A stretch of DNA of 64,000 bases from NCBI GenBank assembly GCA_963761615.1, contig CAVXGU010000003.1:124001-188000 (forward strand), read 5' to 3'. Source of the DNA: CAVXGU01 sp963761615. Lineage in GTDB: Bacteria; Acidobacteriota; Vicinamibacteria; Vicinamibacterales; CAVVIG01. Below the pieces are notes generated by a model that was not told the DNA's origin, made no database searches, and saw nothing but the letters and a program-made list of their open reading frames with translations. Of the stretch, positions 58,730-64,000 are shown one piece after another (positions within the stretch are counted from its first letter, which is position 1; each line of letters opens with the position of its first letter). The position numbers were made by a program, and so were the translations under genes.

Positions 58730-60908
58730 ATGAGGAAGCTCGTCGTCGCTCTCGCCCTCGTTGCCGCGTCCTGTGCACGGTCGCCCGCCGCCAGCCCCGA
58801 CGTCACCCGCTGGGAACAGGAAGCGCAGAACGTCACGATCGCCCGCGACGACTGGGGCATCGCGCACGTCCACGGCAAGACCGACGCGGATGCCGTGTTC
58901 GGGATGATGTACGCCCAGGCCGAAGACGACTTCAACCGGGTCGAGACCAACTATCTCGATGCGATGGGCCGGCGGGCCGAGGCCGAAGGCGAGTCGGCAA
59001 TCTACCGCGACCTCCGCATGAAGCTGTTCATCGATCCCGCCGACATGAAGGCGAAGTACGCCTCGAGTCCGGACTGGCTCAAGGCGCTCATGGACGCGTT
59101 CGCCGACGGCCTCAACTACTACCTCTACCGGCATCCCGGGGTGAAGCCGCGCGTCATCACGCACTTCGAGCCGTGGATGGCGCTGACCTTCAGCGAAGGC
59201 AGCATCGGCGGTGACATCGAGCGCGTCAACCTCGGGCAGCTCGAGGCTTTCTACGGCAAACAGCCGCCGGCCGCCGCCCGCGTCGAGGATCCGGGAGCCT
59301 ACGTCGAGCCCACCGGCTCGAACGGCGTCGCGATCGCGCCGTCACACACGAAGGACGGCCACGCGCTGCTGCTCATCAATCCCCACACCTCGTTCTACTT
59401 CCGGTCCGAGCTGCAGATGTCGAGCGATCAGGGCCTGGACGCGTACGGCGCGGTGACGTGGGGCCAGTTCTTCGTCTACCAGGGCTTCAACGAGCGGGCG
59501 GGGTGGATGCACACCTCGAGCGGCGTCGACAACATCGACGAGTACCTGGAGACCGTCACCCGGAAGCCGGACGGCGTCTACTACAAGTACGGCAACGAGG
59601 AGCGCAAGCTCCGGCAGAAGCAGATCGTCGTCCCCTACACGACGCCGGCCGGCATGGCGCAGAAGACCTTCACGGTCTATTTCAGCCATCACGGGCCGAT
59701 CGTGCGCGAGGTGGACGGCCGGTGGGTGGCGATCCGGCTGATGCAGGAGCCCGTGAAGGCGCTCGAGCAGTCGGTACTCGCGGACGAAGGCGACCGACTA
59801 CAAGTCCTTCCGCCAGACGATGGAGCTGCACACGAACTCGTCGAACAACACCATCTTCGCCGACGCCGACGGCGACATCGCGTACTTCCACTCCAACTTC
59901 ATCCCGCGGCGCGACCCGACGCTCGACTGGACCAAGCCGGTGGACGGCAGCGATCCGGCCACGGAGTGGAACGGCGTGCTCTCGATCGACGAGACGCCGG
60001 GTCTGCTCAATCCGGGAAGCGGGTGGCTCTACAACAGCAACAACTGGCCCTGGTCGGCTGCCGGGCCGGGGTACAGCCCCCAACGGGAGGACTACCCGAC
60101 CTACGTCGACCGCGGCACCAGCGAGTCGCCGCGCGGATATCACGCGCTCGAGATCTTCCCGGGCAGGACGGACTTCACGGTCGATTCCCTGATTGCCGCG
60201 GCGTATGACAGCTACCTGCCGTCGTTCGCGACGATGATCCCCGCACTCGTCAAGGCCTACGACGCGGCCGCGCCATCGAACCCACTCAAGGCGAAGCTGG
60301 CTGGTCAGATCGAGGTCCTCAGGGACTGGGACGATCGCTGGGCCGTCTCGTCGGTGGCCATGTCTCTCGCGCAGTACTGGGGAGACGACGTCGGGCGTCG
60401 CGTCGGCGCGGACGCGCGGCGGGCCGGCATCCCGAGCGACGCCTACGTCGCGACGAAGGCGGCGCCGCAGGTGCTCCTCGACGCGCTGTCGGCCGCGTCG
60501 GACACGCTGACCGCAGACTTCGGCACCTGGAAGACGCCATGGGGGGACATCAACCGCTTCCAGCGGCTCGACGACCGCATCGAGTCCCACTTCGACGACG
60601 GCAAGGCGAGCATCCCCGTCGGCTTCGCCTCGTCCCGCTGGGGCTCACTGGCCTCCTTCGGCGCGCGCACGTACCCGAACACGAAGAAGATGTACGGCAA
60701 CACCGGCAACAGCTTCGTGGCCGTCGTCGAGTTCGGCGACAAGGTCAGCGCGAAGGCCGTCACCGCCGGCGGCGAGAGCGGCGACCCGGCGTCTCCGCAT
60801 TTCGACGATGAGGCCGAGCGCTACGCGGCGGGCAACCTGCGCGACGTGTATTTCTATCCGGAGCAGCTCCAGGGACACACCGAGCGCGCGTACCACCCGG
60901 GCAGCTGA
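58730..60908 (+). CDS. Penicillin-acylase-family Ntn hydrolase, lipoprotein, frame broken once
   Basis: The protein is 725 residues after removing one base at 59773-59777. A lipoprotein signal ends LVAASCARSP. The alpha part has ITIARDDWGIAHVHGKTDADA-type sequence, and the beta-subunit nucleophile is Ser197 in PTGSNGVAIAPSHTKDG, then LLLINPHTSFYFRSEL. After the break YSRTKATDYKSFRQTMELHTNSSNNTIFADADGDIAY and GGAESGDPAS-like loops follow, ending YFYPEQLQGHTERAYHPGS. Such enzymes cleave acyl-homoserine lactones, bile acids or other amides. The break lies at GGTAC, where GTAC gives EQSYSRTK. Confidence 0.88.
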
Positions 60909-60945
60909 GACACCGGCCGCCCGCTCTTGGTATGGTGGGTGCCGC

Positions 60946-61710
60946 ATGTCGGCCACCGCCGTCGTCGAGTTCGTCGATGCGGGCTTCGGCTATCCGGGGC
61001 GGGAGCCGATCCTCCAGCCGCTGACGCTCGCGATCACGCCCGGCGAGGTCATCGTCTTCGTGGGCCGGAGCGGCGCCGGCAAGAGCACGCTGCTCAAGCT
61101 CGTCAACCGCCTGATCCTGCCATCGTCGGGCCGCGTACGGGTCGAGGGGCGCGAGACCGCCGACTGGGATCGCATCCGCCTCCGCCGGCGCATCGGCTAC
61201 GTGCTCCAGGACGTCGGCCTCTTTCCGCACATGACGGTGGAGGAGAACGTCGGGCTGGTCCCCCGCCTCGAGAAGTGGCCGCACCCGCGCGCGCGGGCCC
61301 GTGCGCGCGAGTTGCTCGAGCTGGTCGGCCTCTCGCCCGATGCCTTCGCCGCCCGATGGCCGTCGGAGCTCTCCGGCGGGCAGCGCCAGCGGGTCGGCGT
61401 CGCCCGCGCGCTCGCGGCGGATCCGCCCATCCTCCTCATGGACGAGCCGTTCGGCGCACTCGACCCGGTGACCCGCGTGGAACTGCAGCGGGAACTGGTT
61501 CGGATCCAGCGACAGATCGGCACCACCGTGATGCTGGTCACGCACGACATGGCGGAGGCGTTTGCGCTCGCCGAGCGCATCGGCGTCCTCGACTCGGGAC
61601 GCCTGGTCGTCTGCGACACGCCCGACGCGGTCGCGGCTTCCGACGACGTGCGGGTGCGCGTGCTGCTCGACACGCTCGCGAGCCGGCCGGCCGCGGGGAG
61701 CGGGCGATGA
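60946..61710 (+). CDS. Glycine betaine/choline-type ABC transporter ATPase (OpuCA-like)
   Basis: The 254-residue ATPase has Walker A GRSGAGKST at residues 40-48, signature ELSGGQRQRVGVARAL near 143, Walker B ILLMDEPFGALDP and the switch His in VMLVTHDMAEAF. It lacks the C-terminal CBS domains of classical OpuAA/OpuCA. ATG 60946 was chosen at the conserved N-terminus, and the stop overlaps the next gene as ATGA. With the fused permease and binding protein it forms a two-gene osmolyte uptake system. Confidence 0.92.
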   Translation: MSATAVVEFVDAGFGYPGREPILQPLTLAITPGEVIVFVGRSGAGKSTLLKLVNRLILPSSGRVRVEGRETADWDRIRLRRRIGYVLQDVGLFPHMTVEENVGLVPRLEKWPHPRARARARELLELVGLSPDAFAARWPSELSGGQRQRVGVARALAADPPILLMDEPFGALDPVTRVELQRELVRIQRQIGTTVMLVTHDMAEAFALAERIGVLDSGRLVVCDTPDAVAASDDVRVRVLLDTLASRPAAGSGR

Positions 61711-63251
61711 GCGCGCTCCTGCACTTCTGGCTCGCGCACGCAACGGAGCTCGCCCGCCTCGTCGAACAGCACGTGCTGCTTGTCGCGGTCTCGACAGGCG
61801 TGGCGGCGACGGTCGGCATTCCCGCCGGCATCCTGGCGTTCCGGCGCCCGCGCCTCGGCCGGCCGCTGCTGTTCGTGGCCAGCGTCGCGCAGACGATTCC
61901 GAGCCTCGCGCTCTTCGGCTTCCTGCTGCCGCTCCCCTTCATCGGCGGCGTCGGGCCCCGGACGGCCATGGTCGCGCTGACGCTCTACGCGCTCCTGCCG
62001 ATCGTGCGCACGACCGTCGGCGGACTGCGGAGCCTGGATCCCGCCGTGCGTGAGGCCGGCGTGGCCATGGGCATGACGCCGCGGCAGCTGCTGCTCATGG
62101 TGGAGCTGCCCCTGGCGATGCCGTCGATCATCGCGGGGCTGCGGGTCGCGACCGTCATCGGCGTCGGCACGGCCACCATCGCGGCGGCGATCGGCGCGGG
62201 GGGGCTTGGCGAGTACATCTTTCGCGGGCTGTCGATGGTCGACACCACCACGATCCTCGCAGGGGCCGTGCCCGCCGCGATCATGGCGCTCGCCGCCGAC
62301 GGCGGACTCGCGTTGCTGGAGCACCGGCTCAGGGCGCGACGGCGATCGCGAACCGCGTTGACGGCTGGCTCGGTGATCGCCGGCCTGACGGCGGCCGCGG
62401 TGATCGCCTGGTCCCTTCCGTCCAGCGCGGCGGGCGCCGTTGTCGTCGGCTCGAAGAACTTCACCGAGCAGATCGTGCTGGGCGAGATCGTCGCGCAGGC
62501 GATCGAGAGCGAGGGCCTGCCCGTGACGCGCAAGCTGAACCTGGGCGGCACGTTCATCTGCGACACCGCGGTGCGGTCGGGCGACATCGACGTGTACGTG
62601 GAGTACACCGGAACCGCCGTGACGGCGGTCTTCCACAAGGACGTGCCGCACGATCGCGGACGGGCGTTCGAGGAGGCGCGCCGCCTGTACGCCGGCGCGG
62701 GGCTCACCGCCTTCGACCCCCTGGGGTTCAACGACACGTTCGCGATCCTGGTGCGCGGCGCCGACGCGCGGCAGCGGCGGCTGCGGACGATCGACGACCT
62801 CCGGCGGCTGGAGGCGGACTGGACGCCCGGGTTCGGCTACGAGTTCCTGCAGCGGGCCGACGGATACCCGGGGCTGGTCCGGGCCTACGGTCTGACCTTC
62901 AGCCATCCGCCACGCGCGATGGACCTCTCCCTGATCTACAAAGCGCTCGCCGACGGCCAGGTGGACGTGATTGCCGGGGACGCGACCAACGGCCTGATCG
63001 ACTCGCTCGGCCTCGTCGCGCTGCAGGACGACCGCGGGTACTTCCCGCCGTACGACGCGGTCCCGGTCGCGAGGACGGCATCGGTCCTGCGGCATCCCGA
63101 GATCGGAAAGGCCCTGTCGCGCCTCGCCGGCCGCCTCACCGAGCGCGACATGCGCGCGATGAACCGGGCCGTCGACGTCGATCGGCGCGATCCCGGGGAC
63201 GTCGCACGGGAGTTCCTGGCAAGCCTGAAGGCGATCGACAGGCAGCGTTGA
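61707..63251 (+). CDS. Fused ABC permease and substrate-binding protein (OpuCB-OpuCC type)
   Basis: The 514-residue protein has a permease part (residues 1-215) with TLYALLPIVRTTVGGLRSLDPAVREAG and GTATIAAAIGAGGLGEYIF, a linking membrane helix near 220-240, and then the binding domain VVVGSKNFTEQIVLGEIVAQAIE with DVYVEYTGTAVTAVF and DLSLIYKALADGQVDVIAGDATNGLI. This fusion is known in the quaternary-amine (OpuAC/ProX-like) family. It partners the ATPase upstream by ATGA. Confidence 0.93.
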   Translation: MSALLHFWLAHATELARLVEQHVLLVAVSTGVAATVGIPAGILAFRRPRLGRPLLFVASVAQTIPSLALFGFLLPLPFIGGVGPRTAMVALTLYALLPIVRTTVGGLRSLDPAVREAGVAMGMTPRQLLLMVELPLAMPSIIAGLRVATVIGVGTATIAAAIGAGGLGEYIFRGLSMVDTTTILAGAVPAAIMALAADGGLALLEHRLRARRRSRTALTAGSVIAGLTAAAVIAWSLPSSAAGAVVVGSKNFTEQIVLGEIVAQAIESEGLPVTRKLNLGGTFICDTAVRSGDIDVYVEYTGTAVTAVFHKDVPHDRGRAFEEARRLYAGAGLTAFDPLGFNDTFAILVRGADARQRRLRTIDDLRRLEADWTPGFGYEFLQRADGYPGLVRAYGLTFSHPPRAMDLSLIYKALADGQVDVIAGDATNGLIDSLGLVALQDDRGYFPPYDAVPVARTASVLRHPEIGKALSRLAGRLTERDMRAMNRAVDVDRRDPGDVAREFLASLKAIDRQR

Positions 63252-63317
63252 ACGTCTGCGCCCACGACACAGAACGTCTGCGCCCACGACACAGGTAGTG
63301 CAGACCTTCAGGTCTGC
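63250..63317. repeat. Tandem 22-bp repeat and REP-like palindrome
   Basis: The 22-bp unit GAACGTCTGCGCCCACGACACA is present twice in direct tandem (63250-63271 and 63272-63293), the first copy beginning inside the stop codon of the transporter gene. GCAGACCTTCAGGTCTGC at 63300-63317 is identical to the palindrome at 36314-36331. The element fills the short gap before the convergent egtD gene. Confidence 0.75.
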
Positions 63318-63318
63318 A

Positions 63319-64000
63319 TCAGCGGGTCTCGACGAGGGTCAGCGCGAACTTCGCGCCGGCGTCGATCCACTGCTGGCGGCGGACGAAGCCGTTCGCCTCG
63401 AGCATGGCAAGGACCTGATCGGGGCGGTACTTGTAGGAGTGCTCGGTCAGGATGGCCTCGCCCTCGCGAAGGGCGAGATCGACCCCGGCGCCAGGGACGC
63501 GGAGCGACTGCGTTCGCGTGCTGACCAGGCACATCTCCATGCGCGACGCTTCGCGGTTCCAGACCGCGCGGTGCCGGAAGGCGGCGACGTCCGCGTCGGC
63601 GCCGAGCTCCTCGTTGAGGCGGGTGAGCAGGTTGCGGTTGAACGCGGCGGTGATGCCCAGCGGATCGTCGTAGGCCAGGAGCAGCTCGCCTTCCGGCTTC
63701 ACCAGATCGACGCCGATCAGAAACAAATCGCCATGGCGCAGCGCCGCGCGGATCCGGCGCACGAGCGCCTCGGCCTGCGGCGGGTCGAAGTTGCCGACGT
63801 TCGAGCCGAGGAACAGCACGAGCGTGCGCCCGCCGTGCCGGCTGGGGGTCACCGTGTCGAGTCCGTGCTCGTAGTCCGCCTCGTGGGTGAGCACGGTCGT
63901 GCCCGCGAAGCCGCCGAGGGCCCGCTCGGCGCGGTCGAGGGCGAGACGCGACACGTCGATCAGGTGGAGATCCGAGATCCGCGGTCCCACGGCGTCCCGA
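63319..64000 (-). CDS. egtD: Histidine N-alpha-methyltransferase (EgtD), 5' end cut by window
   Basis: About 227 residues are visible and the frame continues past the window edge. The sequence LVLFLGSNVGNFDPPQAEALV is the SAM-binding core of EgtD. FLIGVDLVKPEGELLLAYDD and GITAAFNRNLLTRLNEELGAD (residues that bind histidine in ergothioneine biosynthesis) and HSYKYRPDQVLAMLEANGF are also family hallmarks. It converts histidine to hercynine with three SAM. The other egt genes would lie upstream, outside the window. Confidence 0.93.
   Translation of the reverse strand, partial: RDAVGPRISDLHLIDVSRLALDRAERALGGFAGTTVLTHEADYEHGLDTVTPSRHGGRTLVLFLGSNVGNFDPPQAEALVRRIRAALRHGDLFLIGVDLVKPEGELLLAYDDPLGITAAFNRNLLTRLNEELGADADVAAFRHRAVWNREASRMEMCLVSTRTQSLRVPGAGVDLALREGEAILTEHSYKYRPDQVLAMLEANGFVRRQQWIDAGAKFALTLVETR

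Noticed and set aside
11384..60908. Nine genuine pseudogenes
   Set aside because: All nine have a single small insertion in an otherwise intact, conserved protein, and eight of nine fall on two specific tetramers. A sequencing or assembly cause is more likely than decay of nine genes including wza, neuB and asnB.
1..64000. tRNA, rRNA, riboswitch or insertion sequence
   Set aside because: Reading both strands I found no tRNA cloverleaf, rRNA segment, transposase or known riboswitch core that I could support.

Overview
The window is GC-rich (about two thirds G+C by eye). Gene content points to an Acidobacteriota genome, probably a Vicinamibacteria-type soil or environmental bacterium: an Oar-like TonB-dependent receptor with a carboxypeptidase-regulatory N-terminus, an isoquinoline-1-oxidoreductase-like molybdenum enzyme, tandem PspC, UBP zinc finger, YCII/ECF42 pair and many Tat or lipoprotein substrates. 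This assignment is inference; no rRNA or other phylogenetic marker is present.

Region 1 (1-31411, minus strand) is one large exopolysaccharide/capsule locus. Reading in the direction of transcription it runs: a two-domain secreted protein (30704-31411), a strong terminator hairpin, an outer-membrane beta-barrel, Wza, Wzc tyrosine kinase, a CMP-nonulosonate cytidylyltransferase, the Wzm permease, NeuB, NeuC, a beta-helix protein, a GT2, an asparagine-synthase-like amidotransferase, the Wzt ATPase, a CheR-like methyltransferase, several glycosyltransferases, a pyruvyl transferase, more glycosyltransferases and methyltransferases, a Wzy/O-antigen-ligase-like polymerase and a CapK-like adenylate-forming enzyme cut by the window edge. 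Thirteen junctions are 4-nt ATGA/GTGA overlaps, so the locus is translationally coupled. The NeuA/NeuB/NeuC set predicts a sialic-acid-like sugar in the polymer.

Region 2 (31412-34890) is the regulatory head of the locus. It holds a lipoprotein with four EF-hand-like loops coupled to a degenerate sigma-54 activator-like regulator, a small secreted/membrane protein behind a near-consensus sigma-54 promoter, and several operator-like repeats.

Region 3 (34891-45245) carries two MFS transporters, REP-like palindromes, a two-subunit molybdenum hydroxylase, a tandem PspC protein, a UBP zinc finger and a 1086-residue TonB-dependent receptor.

Region 4 (45373-55806) carries an FAD oxidoreductase with a small CxxC partner, a divergent pyruvate-kinase-like protein with a small upstream gene, a cytochrome c, a MoaD-like/BNR-repeat pair, a YCII/ECF42 sigma pair, two secreted proteins and a Tat-exported protein.

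Region 5 (56017-64000) carries an FMN-binding protein, ApbE and an orphan RnfD/NqrB-like membrane protein in one operon. It continues with a penicillin-acylase-like lipoprotein, a glycine-betaine-type ABC system with permease and binding protein fused, and the 3' part of egtD.

Nine otherwise intact genes are split by a small net insertion (+1, once +2). Six of these lie at the sequence GTAC with a doubled outer base and two at GATC read as GATTC. They look like a motif-specific sequencing artefact rather than decay, so I annotate the nine genes as full-length CDS with the break position stated.
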